A DNA stretch of 64,000 nucleotides from positions 25,289,060 to 25,353,059 of the forward strand of contig OX442314.1 in assembly GCA_949358305.1 (NCBI GenBank), given 5' to 3'. This document shows positions 13,601 to 22,615 of the stretch, piece by piece (positions within the stretch are counted from its first letter, which is position 1; each line of letters begins with the position of its first letter). Under the pieces are notes generated by a model. That model was not told the origin of the DNA. It ran no database searches and saw only the letters and a program-made list of their open reading frames with translations. This stretch comes from Strigamia acuminata. Its lineage: Eukaryota; Arthropoda; Chilopoda; Geophilomorpha; Linotaeniidae. Made by a program: the position numbers and the translations under genes.

Positions 13601-14348
13601 TCAGTCATTTTTGGTCAATTTAGACATTGAATTCAGTCATTTTTGGTCAATTTAGACATTGAATTCAGTCATTTTTGGTCAATTTAGACATTGAATTCAG
13701 TCATTTTTGGTCAATTTAGACATTGAATTCAGTCATTTTTGGTCAATTTAGACATTGAATTCAGTCATTTTTGGTCAATTTAGACATTGAATTCAGTCAT
13801 TTTTGGTCAATTTAGACATTGAATTCAGTCATTTTTGGTCAATTTAGACATTGAATTCAGTCATTTTTGGTCAATTTAGACATTGAATTCAGTCATTTTT
13901 GGTCAATTTAGACATTGAATTCAGTCATTTTTGGTCAATTTAGACATTGAATTCAGTCATTTTTGGTCAATTTAGACATTGAATTCAGTCATTTTTGGTC
14001 AATTTAGACATTGAATTCAGTCATTTTTGGTCAATTTAGACATTGAATTCAGTCATTTTTGGTCAATTTAGACATTGAATTCAGTCATTTTTGGTCAATT
14101 TAGACATTGAATTCAGTCATTTTAATTGTCAAGAAATCCAAAAAACAGTAACTCTGAATGCACTGTTGTAATTACATTTGGGTGATTGGTTAATTTGAAT
14201 GGTTTTTCTTCAGCTCAGCATGCTGATGCGTCTCCAAGAGGCGGCCAGTTATTCCAGTCCACAGAGTAACGACAGTGATAGTGTTAGTGTCGATAGTAGT
14301 AGTTTACAAACCGATGAAACTTGTAGTGGTGTAGAGTCAACTATGTAG
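240..14348 (+). CDS. NAV: Neuron navigator (NAV / unc-53 / sickie) family, 3' portion, multi-exon
   Basis: Cytoskeleton-associated protein of axon guidance and cell migration; the 5' part lies outside the window. Exons read from splice sites and frame: 240-379, 484-768, 857-974, 1039-1091, 1682-1780, (5232-5618 optional), 7587-7670, 7841-7991, 8333-8493, 8582-8751, 8863-9013, 9082-9232, 9306-9505, 9579-9672, 9733-9979, 10044-10259, 10330-10401, 11486-11682, 11767-11885, 11955-12155, 14214-14348 (TAG stop). All phases agree. Family landmarks: LHGSSLSLGSTNSS, the coiled-coil stretch AHVVAAFEQSLSNM, a poly-lysine segment (KKKKKKGW), then the AAA+ domain with Walker A GPSGTGKT (exon 9733-9979) and a Walker B-like VIILDNLHH (exon 10044-10259). 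The C-terminal block includes VWFTDLWNYSVVPYLL and YGRRAPWEDP. The donor after 9672 (gtcgat) is weak. The tail ends in a Ser-rich segment as in other NAVs. Identification is from remembered family motifs and is very secure. Confidence 0.95.
2800..2885 (+). repeat. Minisatellite, about 20-bp unit
   Basis: Four to five imperfect head-to-tail copies of gataaatcttgcaaaatcgt within the large NAV intron. The core aatcttgtaaaatc resembles the minisatellite units at 10.4-11.4 kb of the same gene. Confidence 0.8.
4270..4380 (+). promoter_or_regulatory. Candidate internal NAV promoter: E-boxes plus TATA
   Basis: TCATGTGA at about 4295, then two direct copies of ATCGATCAGCTG (CAGCTG E-boxes at 4311-4316 and 4327-4332), then TATAAATA at 4342-4349 followed by GC-richer sequence without poly-T. 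The spacing is that of a core promoter. It lies 0.9 kb upstream of the unrecognised exon at 5232 that carries an in-frame ATG. Transcription from here is inference. Confidence 0.4.
5046..5153. promoter_or_regulatory. Palindromic block (CRE-like and GGGGCCCC sites)
   Basis: TACGTCATTTATGACGTA (5046-5063) is an inverted repeat of two CRE/ATF half-sites around a TT centre. About 60 bases on, two GGGGCCCC palindromes (about 5121-5128 and 5145-5152) flank a short spacer. The block ends about 80 bases upstream of exon 5232-5618. Such dense perfect palindromes are unusual in this AT-rich intron and suggest a regulatory element. Confidence 0.4.
5232..5618 (+). CDS. Unrecognised 129-codon in-frame exon inside the NAV gene
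   Basis: This open segment has an acceptor (aaatttcag) before 5232 and a donor (gtatgt) after 5618. It is exactly 387 bases (phase 0 in, phase 0 out), so it fits without frame change between the NAV exons ending at 1780 and starting at 7587. An in-frame ATG at 5241 would let it serve as the first coding exon of a short isoform. The peptide begins MSGTYSFIFNMVPEPG, has a WW pair (PWWEIATRKRRHQ) and no motif I recognise. Known NAVs join the flanking exons directly, so this is either a lineage-specific cassette or an alternative N-terminus. It could also be a chance ORF, but 129 open codons with matching splice signals in such AT-rich DNA make that less likely. Confidence 0.6.
5740..5992 (+). 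promoter_or_regulatory. Second candidate internal promoter with first exon and donor
   Basis: Unique, GC-richer block containing CAGCTG, then TTTTATATAG at 5877-5886, an initiator-like CCAGTCT about 30 bases later, and at 5987-5992 the start-codon context AAAAATGTG immediately followed by a consensus donor GTAAGTCGGG. This looks like TATA, transcription start and a short first exon. ATGTG ends in phase 2, so it cannot join exon 7587 in frame; it could join exon 8863, or be non-coding. Confidence 0.4.
5993..7586 (+). other. NAV intron, second part
   Basis: No coding exon recognised. Contains a long poly-A run (about 6258-6281), a MITE (6328-6586) and AT-rich unique sequence. Confidence 0.6.
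6328..6586 (+). mobile_element. MITE-like element, copy A (imperfect terminal inverted repeats)
   Basis: Left end CAAATACGGTATTTTACCGA and right end (reverse complement) CAAATACCGTATTTTATCGA form imperfect terminal inverted repeats of about 30-38 bases. Interior features include gtacgcttcgttcgtgacg and a sub-terminal taccgtatttttgcaaaagta palindrome. The same sequence recurs in opposite orientation at 24516-24731. No coding capacity. The superfamily is not assigned because I could not define a clear target duplication. Confidence 0.75.
10440..11450 (+). repeat. Degenerate minisatellite in a NAV intron, interrupted by a MITE
   Basis: Roughly 30-33-bp units such as aatcttttagaaacccatta...aatcttgta run from about 10440 and grade into aatcaattagaaatccgtta variants, continuing after the MITE insertion until about 11420. 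Unit sequences drift progressively, as expected from local slippage and divergence. It lies in the intron between exons 10330-10401 and 11486-11682. Confidence 0.85.
10957..11277 (+). mobile_element. 321-bp MITE with 25-bp perfect TIRs and TA target duplication
   Basis: Both ends read CCGTACTGCCTCGATTTAAC and continue GCCGG in inverted orientation (25 bases perfect). The interior carries repeated aacgccggg motifs. Because it sits inside a minisatellite, the empty site can be read from neighbouring units (cttgtaaatcaattag): the element is flanked by TA at 10955-10956 and 11278-11279, giving a TA duplication. This is consistent with a Tc1/mariner-like or other TA-targeting family. It has no transposase ORF and its GC content is far above its surroundings. 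Confidence 0.9.
12268..14123 (+). repeat. 32-bp tandem satellite array, about 56 near-identical copies
   Basis: Unit gaattcagtcatttttggtc followed by aatttagacatt (32 bases), head to tail from 12314 to 14123. The printed lines repeat every 480 bases (15 units) without a difference I could find. One or two diverged units lie at the left edge (12268-12313). The array fills the last NAV intron, between exons 11955-12155 and 14214-14348. Each unit has one EcoRI site. Confidence 0.97.
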
Positions 14349-14600
14349 TTATTGTAAAATACATGTTCATATTGCATACAGTATGCTTCTGAGGCATTGT
14401 ATCAAGCGTTTGGATCAATATATTTCGTAGCAAGTGTTTTTCTTTTCTTTGATGAAAGATTTTGAGCTATGCATAAAAAAGCCTTTTCTGACATACTGTA
14501 TTTTATATGCTGCCGCTTTTTGATTTTTATATGAATACAATATTTGAAGGAGAAGAAAAAAGTGTTTTATATAATAAAATAATAATAAATATATTGTTTG
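14349..14600 (+). terminator. NAV 3' UTR and poly(A) signals
   Basis: After the TAG at 14346-14348 the sequence is AT-rich, with clustered AATAAA-type signals (ataataaaataataataaat) at about 14570-14590, the likely cleavage region. Confidence 0.6.
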
Positions 14601-15305
14601 AATATTAATTTGAAGGATGTTTTTACAGGTTTACTGCACAGAATGACATGCAGACATAAAAAATAGGAGATTTAAATGGATTTAAATGGATTCAATTGGT
14701 TAAATACATTTTAAACAATTGTATAATCAAAATAAATCTCATGAAACAATTATAGGATCGGAGAAATCAAAAGAAACCGATTATAAGTTGAGCTTTGAAT
14801 GCTCTAATTGCCCTTTGCTTGTAGAAAATGGTCTAGATACATGTTCTGGCTGAATGAAGTAGAATTTAATTTCCTGTCTTAAAGTTAGAAAAACTGAACC
14901 TATCGGACCATGAATACATTCATTTGGTCAACATAAGAAAATACGTGCATTTTTATACAGTCTACAGTTGATTTTGTTAGTTATAATTAAAAAAATTACA
15001 TATTAGATGAAAACTGCTCACATTTGAGGCATTTTTTGGTGTATCTGGTAACACGAGTCGATCGCATTCGTTGCACAATGGAAAAAATTACTGGCAATTG
15101 GTAATTACGTGTTGAACATTCGGCAAATAATTTTTACCAATTTCTAACTGCTAGCAACTGCTAGCAAAGGACACACGAGAGCAATTCTTACACCAAGTTG
15201 TTGATCATTTTTTGTTTGATTTTACAAGTAAGTAATGTCGGATGATGTGATATTTATGGTAAGTTTTTGTTATTAACTTGTTACCTGTATAATTTGACTA
15301 TTAGA
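14600..15305. other. Intergenic spacer
   Basis: No gene or clear repeat recognised. The sequence aattacgtgt...aacatt near 15100 and the stretch just upstream of 15306 probably contain the promoter or 5' UTR of the following peptide gene. Confidence 0.5.
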
Positions 15306-15848
15306 ATGAAGATTATGTTGGTCACATTGGTGAGTTTAGTTGTTTTTATGCAGTTATCAGATGCGGTGCGTTATTTCGATGAGGATTTCACGCATTTGGA
15401 CAAAGATATCAGGTTGAAGCGTTGTCGCACCATCATTTTTGATTGTTTTGCAAAATGTTTCCACTTTCATCAGAAAGATGAGACTGTGGAGAAAGAAACT
15501 TGTTTTGGCCAATGCTATGATGTTGGAAAATTCCATCCATTTGGTTGTTGTAAGTTAACTTGTTTTATTTCCAATTTCTGCTGGCAGCTTTAACAGGTGT
15601 TTACCTTGCTTTTAGTTTTAAAAACTATGTAATCTTCATTAATAATTTTACAAAAATATTAAATTAAAATAACAAAGTGTGAGATTTTATACATACAGCT
15701 AAAGCAGTGAAGATTTGCCCAATTAAAAAATTTATTTATAGATAAATATTTTTTGCAATATTTCAAACATTTTTATTTTCATTCCAGTGCAACAAATTAA
15801 AACTATTTTTTTTCTACTTTTTTAGTGGATCTTACTAAGAGAAGTTGA
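15306..15848 (+). CDS. Secreted six-cysteine peptide, paralog 1 (two exons)
   Basis: Exon 15306-15549 and exon 15826-15848 (TGA), phase 1 intron with gtaagt donor and tttttttag acceptor. The start was chosen at MKIMLVTL because it opens a clean signal peptide; a longer upstream reading is possible. The mature part has cysteines spaced C-X6-C-X3-C-X14-C-X3-C-X10-C, i.e. two CX3C motifs that could form a disulphide-stapled helical hairpin. If unspliced it would run on to extra cysteines and a stop at about 15591, but the spliced form matches its neighbour at 16190. AATAAA follows at about 15887. Function unknown; I do not recognise the family. It may be a neuropeptide or defence-type peptide. 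Confidence 0.75.
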
Positions 15849-16189
15849 AGTTATTGTAAAGAAAACTCTGTAAAACAAATGTAACTAAATAAAAATACTA
15901 ATTTGTAGCAATAAAATAACAATCGGGAAATCGCGCTTATGCATGTCGTTTGTATTACGTAACTCTTAACACTTCTCAATATATTAGGGGTGCACCGAAA
16001 ATAAACTCAAATTTTATTTCTAAAAACTTGTGGTAATAATCCCACACTGCGAAACAGCATCGATTTTCTTACTGCACCGAGATCCATACTCTGTTCACCT
16101 TTTAGTTTTCACCCCGACGCCATCTTAGTCCTGCAATGCAGTGTTGTTTTCCCTAACTCGCTGTCGATTGATGATCGGGAGACAATAAT

Positions 16190-16490
16190 ATGAGGATTTT
16201 ACTCGTGATTTTGTTGTGCCTAATTATTCTTCAGATGTCTCGCGCCAATGATTTGCTACATCTAGAAACCGAAGAGAGAATTCGTAGTTGTCGAGAAATT
16301 GTTTTGAAATGTTTTGAAGAATGTCACGGATATTATTATCAAGAAGACAACGTCGAAAGAGAAAGTTGTTTTTCCCTTTGTTATGATTCGGGCAAATTTC
16401 ATCTCATGGGATGCAGTGCGTAATTATTTGATTCACATTTTGATTCGAAGTAATGTTTTCTTTTCATTTTCAGCGGACGTGGTTAACTGA
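16190..16490 (+). CDS. Secreted six-cysteine peptide, paralog 2 (two exons)
   Basis: Exon 16190-16415 and exon 16474-16490 (TGA), with a 58-base intron at exactly the same codon and phase as in the gene at 15306. Signal peptide MRILLVILLCLIILQMSRA. The cysteine spacing C-X6-C-X3-C-X14-C-X3-C-X10-C is identical, and the conserved words are DxxVE(K/R)E, CYD(V/S)GKFH and a GC before the intron. The two genes are tandem duplicates about 0.9 kb apart and diverged, which argues for retention of function. The C-terminal exon encodes only a few residues (TDVVN). Family unknown. Confidence 0.75.
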
Positions 16491-18130
16491 TCATCATCGC
16501 GATGGTGTGATCAACATATTACACAGCTTTTTATTTTTATTACTAGTTTAAAATGATTATTGATTTTTAAAACAATCGAGAGAATATTTATAGTGTAGTA
16601 AGGAAGAAATGAATTGTTACTTTTAGCTTGTTATTTATTTGTATTGGTTGAAAATTCACACATCCACACCAAGTTACATCATTTTGGAACAAATCTTTTG
16701 GAGCACATGTAGTCATAGTTGAGCTATTAAATATTCCAATGTTTCAAAGGTAACGAAAATTAATAAACTGAAAATAAAATATGCAATTAATACATTTCTT
16801 ACGAATGATAATTTTTTTTTCCAGCTCCTCCATACTTGTTTCAATTCACATCTTCGTGTTATGTTAAACCAATGGGATATGCAGCAAAGCTCCAGGGGCA
16901 AAACATGTCAAATATGAAAAAATGTCAACATCAGTCAATAAATCTTGTTTAAAAAGGTTTAGAATATGTGTCTGTTGGGTTTTAAAATTATTAAAGCTGC
17001 ACAACTACCAAAAAAAAAAATCTGTACAACACGTGTACGGAAAACAAAGAGATGTAAGTGCATGGTTACTTTATTTAACGGTAATTGTTTTGAAAATATA
17101 GTTACTATATTATGGCTAAAACGCATTATATCAGTAGGCCACATTCTAACCTCAATTTTCATTACAAGGTCCATGCTCTGTTGTCCTTGAATCTCAAATT
17201 TAATCCGCACGCACCAAACAAACAAAAAAACAGAACGTTGGTAATTCTGATGTAACACTTTTACCTATTTCATATCTTCCAATTCTAATGTAAGTCAGGT
17301 ACTCGGATTGTGTCACAATTTAACACGCATCTACAGAATATTATACGAAATTGATTTTCTTCTAAATTAAATGAATTTATAACAGCAGCAAAGCAATTTT
17401 ATTTTTATCCAATTTGTTTTAGAATTGTTATTATTTTCAATTCAATATTATTAAATACGAACCCGAAAGTGCGTAATTACTTGCAAATTCATCCCATTTC
17501 TTGAGAAACATTTGTTTTTTCACTTGCACTCGGATTAAAGATATTAAAAATATCAAAGATATTTATTATTTTTTAATATCAAATCTATTATGACTGCGTC
17601 TACTTCGTTTATAATACTTCAACCCTTTGAGCCTTTGTTCACATCAAATTCAAAATGTGCAACTTTTGTGATAACACGATTGTATAATAAACGATACAAT
17701 TCAAAAAATGCTAATAATTTGATACAACCTGCACAATGCCCTGCACGAATTTTTTTCACGCATGTCACATGTCTATTTTGAAGGATACAAAACTATAACA
17801 TTTCCAATACTTAGAATCAGTCCACTGTTTGTTTACTTCTCCATCTTTTTGTTTTTGCTTTGTTTGCTAACTGGTTTACTCGAAACTATCAAGTTTTCTT
17901 CTCACATTTTAGCAATTCTTTTTTATCTATTTCAATTAATTTATCTTTCTTCAAGTTCACTCGCACTCTGTGCATTTTTCAGCTTTAAAAGGTCGTGTGC
18001 AAGTGCAAGTGCAACCAACACAGTTCACTGGATGCGCGCGCACAGGTGGGAAAAGCAAAGCAAAGCAAACAGCCAAGAGTTCTGGGTACCTACAAACATT
18101 TCTTTTGCACTTTGACCAACCAGTGTTTCC
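16491..18130. other. Intergenic region, AT-rich
   Basis: No convincing exon. Short ORFs here lack splice or signal-peptide support. A GC-richer patch at about 17985-18080 (repeated gtgcaagtgcaag, gcgcgcgcac) lies just upstream of the insulin-like gene and may be its proximal regulatory region. CATAAAAAG at about 18138 is a TATA-like element. Confidence 0.5.
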
Positions 18131-18175
18131 TTAATTGCATAAAAAGCAGTTGCACAAGCGTCTTTGACATTCAAA

Positions 18176-19542
18176 ATGAAGTTTTGGAACACGTGCGTTT
18201 TAAGCTTGCTTGTGCTTGTGGTAATCGCGTTGGCTGCAGGTTCCAAGAACAAGGTTCGTCTCTGTGGCAAACGGCTCAGTGATATGATTCAGGTGGTCTG
18301 CAAGGGCAAATATCACAGCAACTTCGTGCGAAAAAGAAGAGGTAAAGATATGAGATGAAATGATGTGTTGTAAAATTATTTATCATGGGGTTTGTTAGAA
18401 TTATTACCGGTAATTTTAATAAATTACGTGTCAAGTGTGCACTGTATTCGACGTAATCTCACCGGGTGGCCTCTAAAAACTGATGTTTAGAATTTTTTTA
18501 AACAGAAAATAGTATTTGATTTGATTTGATTTCTAGTCTGTATTTACCTAGTTGTAAACTTTTTAATGATTGATCAAGGTTTAGTCTCAATTAAACAGAA
18601 TGGTGATTGATCATTAACATTTAACATCATTCCCATTGAATGCAACGTATAAATGTTATGTTGCCGTGGATTGCAGCAAAGTTAACTTGGGAGTAAAAGA
18701 TAAACAACGGAGAATATTTCGATTTTTTTTTGTTTTTGCCATTTAAATTTTTATATCTAATGTAATTTCCTCACTTCAACTTTGGATGAATTGTTTTTAA
18801 CTAGAATAATTGGTTCTAATCGTCCAGTGGGAAAAATACAACTCCAAGAATAATAAAATTAGTCAGTCTAAACAAGCACAGCTGGATGAAAGTGTGCTGC
18901 CATAAGGAATATGATATAATTGAACACAAGAGTAAGAAAGATCGTCTTGCATCTTGGAATTAGTAGCGTGTAAAAAGAAAATACGGGTTTTAGGTTTTAT
19001 TCACTGGTATTAGTAAAGGAAATGCATTTTTTCAAATTTACAGATGTGAGACCTTTCGATTTCAAATTCGATCAAGTCATCAACAGGGTGCGGAGGCAAC
19101 TCATAGTTGGCGAATGTTGTAGAAGTGCATGTGCACTTGCGACGTTGAAAACATACTGTCATTCAAACAACGACAATGTTAGGAAAGATGAGGAGATATT
19201 TCACGAGTACTCCAAAAAACATCAGCCGTTATCAAACAACGACAATGACAGGAAAGATGAGGAGATATTTCACGAGTACTCCAAAAAACATCAGCCGTTA
19301 TCAAACAATCTGCAAAGAGAAACGGATCAAGTGGTAAGATGTAAATCTCAATATTTAAAATTGCTGTTTTACTAAATTTCGATTTAATTCAGCAAAATGA
19401 TGAACCACCGCGAGAAATTAGGCCTTCTACGTTCATCTCTAATGAAGTGGTAAAAGGCGCGCCGAATTATGAAAACTTTGCTTACCATGAATACCAAAAC
19501 CTGCACAAAGGAAAATTAGTGTGGGGGAATTATTACGATTGA
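18176..19542 (+). CDS. Insulin-like peptide 1 with IGF-like C-terminal extension (three exons)
   Basis: Exons 18176-18341, 19044-19333 and 19393-19542 (TGA), phases consistent. The signal peptide starts MKFWNTCVLSLLVLVVIALA. The B-chain contains LCGKRLSDMIQVVC (C-X11-C). Cleavage sites are RKRR after B and RVRR before A. The short C-peptide is about 15 residues. The A-chain contains CCRSACALATLKTYC (CC-X3-C-X8-C). This is the canonical six-cysteine insulin layout. Unlike insulin, the A-chain is followed by about 110 residues of charged extension, like IGF D/E domains, in which a 23-residue block is duplicated in tandem. Acts presumably as a secreted hormone on an insulin/IGF or relaxin-type receptor; the receptor class is not decidable from sequence. 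The start is chosen at the methionine that opens the signal peptide. Confidence 0.9.
19163..19300 (+). repeat. In-frame tandem duplication, 2 x 69 bp
   Basis: Units 19163-19231 and 19232-19300 differ only at adjacent bases (gtt versus gac). Each encodes 23 residues around RKDEEIFHEYSKKHQPL in the extension of insulin-like peptide 1. A third, broken start (tcaaacaat) follows. Confidence 0.95.
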
Positions 19543-20389
19543 CAATAATTCAGGATAATGTGCAACAACATCACTTTGGCAACTTTTAAAGACATTTTTT
19601 TTAGTGCAGTATTTCTCTACTATATTAAAATTGTGTGGAGTGAAGAACTTGTGATTTTTTTTTAAAAAAAAAGAAAGGAAAGAAGAAAGAAAGAAAAGTC
19701 GTTTTATTTATCATATTTATATGACAATTTTTTTCTGGCAAATGTAAAAATAAATTGCAGCGTGTGCATTAACGAGGAATCACTTTTGTTTCTAAATTTG
19801 TGTATTAACTGTTGAACTGTGGTCAAAGTTTGAGGTTGTTACGTGACAAAGTCATTCATTTAGATGTTCAAACTATCAATATTTTATGATTAATTTATTT
19901 TGGTATTTAATTGGTACAAACATGTGCACATTATTGGCGGATTCATCTTTGCACATCTAATATCCAAACTAACAAATGGTTAGCATAACTCTCCAGTTGA
20001 TTGACCATTAAGACAAAGACTATAATTAAATATTTTAATATACACTAATTTTGAAATAAATTCATGTCCTTGAAATTTGCATCTTTTCTTTTAGACATTA
20101 GAACTCGAGCACAGATGTGATGGAAAACATGTACCACGTATACTCGGAAGCGATGAATTGAAAAGAGTGATCTTTTGAACCATTAGGTCAAACTTTGACA
20201 TCTCGTGTTGCCACGATTTATAAACCAATAATTTGGAAGATTTCTTTTTTTAATTTCACGGCAGCGGAATCAATGTGGATAAAAAAATGTTTATCTCTTT
20301 AATGAAATGCATGGAATTTTTACCTGGGCAATTATTATAGGGCAGTAATTTTTTACATCACAAAGGATAAGGTTCCAGGATCTGTCATC
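19543..20389. other. 3' region of insulin-like gene 1 and spacer
   Basis: Contains AATAAA at about 19750. A 28-codon open segment with a good acceptor (cttttag before about 20095; TLELEHRCDGKHVPRI, stop at 20178) could be an alternative or relic exon. I could not connect it in frame to a gene. Confidence 0.4.
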
Positions 20390-20466
20390 TATAAAATTCT
20401 ATTGCCGGTATACACAAACGCATTGACGACGAGAAGATACTGTCGATGGGACGTGACCTTACAAGG
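20390..20466 (+). promoter_or_regulatory. TATA box and candidate 5' UTR exon for insulin-like gene 2
   Basis: TATAAAA at 20390-20396, an expected start about 30 bases on, and a good donor (acaag|gtaact) at 20466. The coding exon of the downstream gene has acceptor-like AGs just before its ATG, so this may be its untranslated first exon. Confidence 0.45.
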
Positions 20467-21032
20467 TAACTAATAACGATATTAGATATTTTGCATTTAA
20501 ATTACGTTTTTTTCTTCCAACTATACGTGCAAATCTAATTTAAGCGTAATTTTTAATTATTCATATCTTGAACCGGCTTTTGGGTTTTTTAAATGAAGCA
20601 GAAATGCAAATCACATCTGATCTGATCTATGATCTTTATTGTGATATCAATTTCCTTCCAAAACGACGAGTAAATGAACCCACTTTCAATTTTGAGGTCA
20701 ATTAACCTGAATTTTTGTTGTCATTTTTTTGTGCCCTGGATTGTGTTTGTGTAATGTGTATGACATAATTTCAAAAGAAATTCAAGGATGCATCTCAACT
20801 ACACAAAATGTAAATTGAAACATTACACTTCACCTTTAGAAATACTGGTATTTCAACAAGGAGACTAGGAGAGTAAAAAATTAGAGGTCATTAACACGAT
20901 TTTTTAAGAGAAAAAAAAATGCTTTCTCGCATTAAAGAATTGTCCGGTGATGTCAGAGTGAAAAAAAGAGCAAAATCTAACCGTGAATTGGTTTTCGGTT
21001 TTGAAATTGAGCTGGAAGACCTTGAGTTACAT

Positions 21033-21040
21033 TATAAATA
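21033..21040 (+). promoter_or_regulatory. TATA box upstream of insulin-like gene 2
   Basis: TATAAATA followed by AG, about 110 bases upstream of the ATG at 21144. It is an alternative to the promoter at 20390. Confidence 0.5.
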
Positions 21041-21143
21041 GAGAACTTTTGAATGCAGGTCATTGATTGAAAAATATTTGGGAAGGAAGACATGTGCAAA
21101 CATTTATATTGAATCCAGCTTTATTTTATTTTGTAGCATTCAG

Positions 21144-21903
21144 ATGAAATCACTGTTGATGACAACAGCAGTGCTACTATTGCTGGGCTTTGGACAGTCG
21201 TATAGCATTCCTGACAGCATTCGACCACCGGAAGGTTGCAATCACACCGCGTTAAGACACTGGCTCAATCTTGCGTGTTATCAGTTAGACTGGGACAATA
21301 GTCTTATTCGAGGCAAAAGAAGTGTGTACATCATAAATGAAAACGATGAAAGTGAACCAACTCAAAAACCTGACTTATATGGTTATTTATTACCACATCA
21401 TACAGGTAAATCTCAATTCTAATTGATTTTGATGCTGTAACATTGTTTCTTGATGATATGAAGTAATATTTGAGGAGATTTGAGGGAAAACTGCAATTTG
21501 GTGACCGCAGTGTTGCAAATTCATTTCTTGTAGATGTTTTAAAATTGTTATGTAATTTTTTTTAAATTTTTTTTAAAAGGTAATTTTTTGCATGGTTTTT
21601 CCAGATTCATTCATTTCCCCTTTTATATGACACGTTAAGCTTAGAATTTTGTATTTATTTTAATTGATGTCATTTATTTCAGGTCATCACTCACATCATC
21701 ACTCACATCATCATCACACGTCGCAAAATGAAAAAATTAAATTGGATGATAAAATTATAGAATTTCTCCTGGAAAAAATGAGGACAGAAAATGGACGGCA
21801 AAAAAGACGATTATATTTCACCGACGACAGCATTTCTAAAAGTTTGAAAGATAAATGCTGCAGAGATGAATGTTTTATTGAAGATCTCAGACTAAATTGT
21901 TGA
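21144..21903 (+). CDS. Insulin-like peptide 2 with histidine-rich C-peptide (two exons)
   Basis: Exons 21144-21415 and 21683-21903 (TGA), phase 1 intron. Signal peptide MKSLLMTTAVLLLLGFGQ. The B-chain has GCNHTALRHWLNLACYQ, i.e. C-X12-C rather than the usual C-X11-C. Dibasic sites are RGKR after B and QKRR before A. The A-chain CCRDECFIEDLRLNC has the canonical CC-X3-C-X8-C. The C-peptide of roughly 70 residues contains HHSHHHSHHHHTS, encoded right at the second exon start. An in-frame upstream extension exists, but the ATG at 21144 directly follows cattcag and opens the signal peptide. It is a tandem neighbour of insulin-like peptide 1 but very diverged, so probably an old duplicate or relaxin-type member. 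AATAAA at 22198-22203 ends the transcript. Confidence 0.87.
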
Positions 21904-22374
21904 TGCCTAGTTGGTAGATTTATGATCATTAATTAATTTATTTAGGTAACAATTCTTTAATTGATAACTTATGTGGGATTTGTGCAATTTATGTACAGTT
22001 AATGAGTAGATGATTCATAACAAAGTTGAAATTAACGTATCACTTTTTATTACGTAGGTTATTTTCGCATAATTTATTGTTAATTCGCCAAAGTCTTTGT
22101 AAATATGTATAATCTGACGGAATAATGTTGCAAGCTCTTTAAAAGTACCATGTGGTTAGACCAATTTGTAAATATATTTAAAGTTTTTCGTAAAAAGAAT
22201 AAAAGTTTTGTTTTTTAAATATTCCGAATGTGCGAATTTGAACATTGACTATTTATTTTCGAGCGCATACAGTAGTTACTTCGCTATGTTGCGTAGATTG
22301 ACATAGGTTTAACTCCAATTGCATGCTTATAAGTTATATTGTTGTTTGTTAGCAACACTAAACCTAATTTAGCA

Positions 22375-22511
22375 TATAAAAGAGATAAAACCAACCACCT
22401 TTTACGAAAATACCCGAAGCCACCCTATTATACTTGTACACCAATGACCGACAATTTGGCTGAAAACTTCGCAAGTATAGCCAGTCCAAAACGTCCAAAG
22501 TTATGGTACTA
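22375..22511 (+). other. Orphan first-exon-like segment (CBP/p300-like N-terminus?)
   Basis: TATAAAAG at 22375-22382, then at 22444 an ATG opening a 22-codon frame, MTDNLAENFASIASPKRPKL, ending at a possible donor (ttatg|gtacta). The start M-x-x-NL...PKRPKL resembles what I remember of CBP/p300 amino-termini, including the KR-KL nuclear signal. No CBP domain occurs downstream in the window. It may be a duplicated or relic exon, or chance. Confidence 0.25.
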
Positions 22512-22615
22512 ATTTCTTTATTTCTTAGTTTTTGCTCCTATCGCATCAGGGGAAGTATTCAGTTTAGGAGTGAAATGCTAATTAAGATTTTAGAGTGCTT
22601 ATTTAATTATCTAAG

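Noticed and set aside
12268-14123. CRISPR-like array
   Set aside because: Units are directly contiguous with no unique spacers, and the host is a eukaryote; it is a simple tandem satellite.
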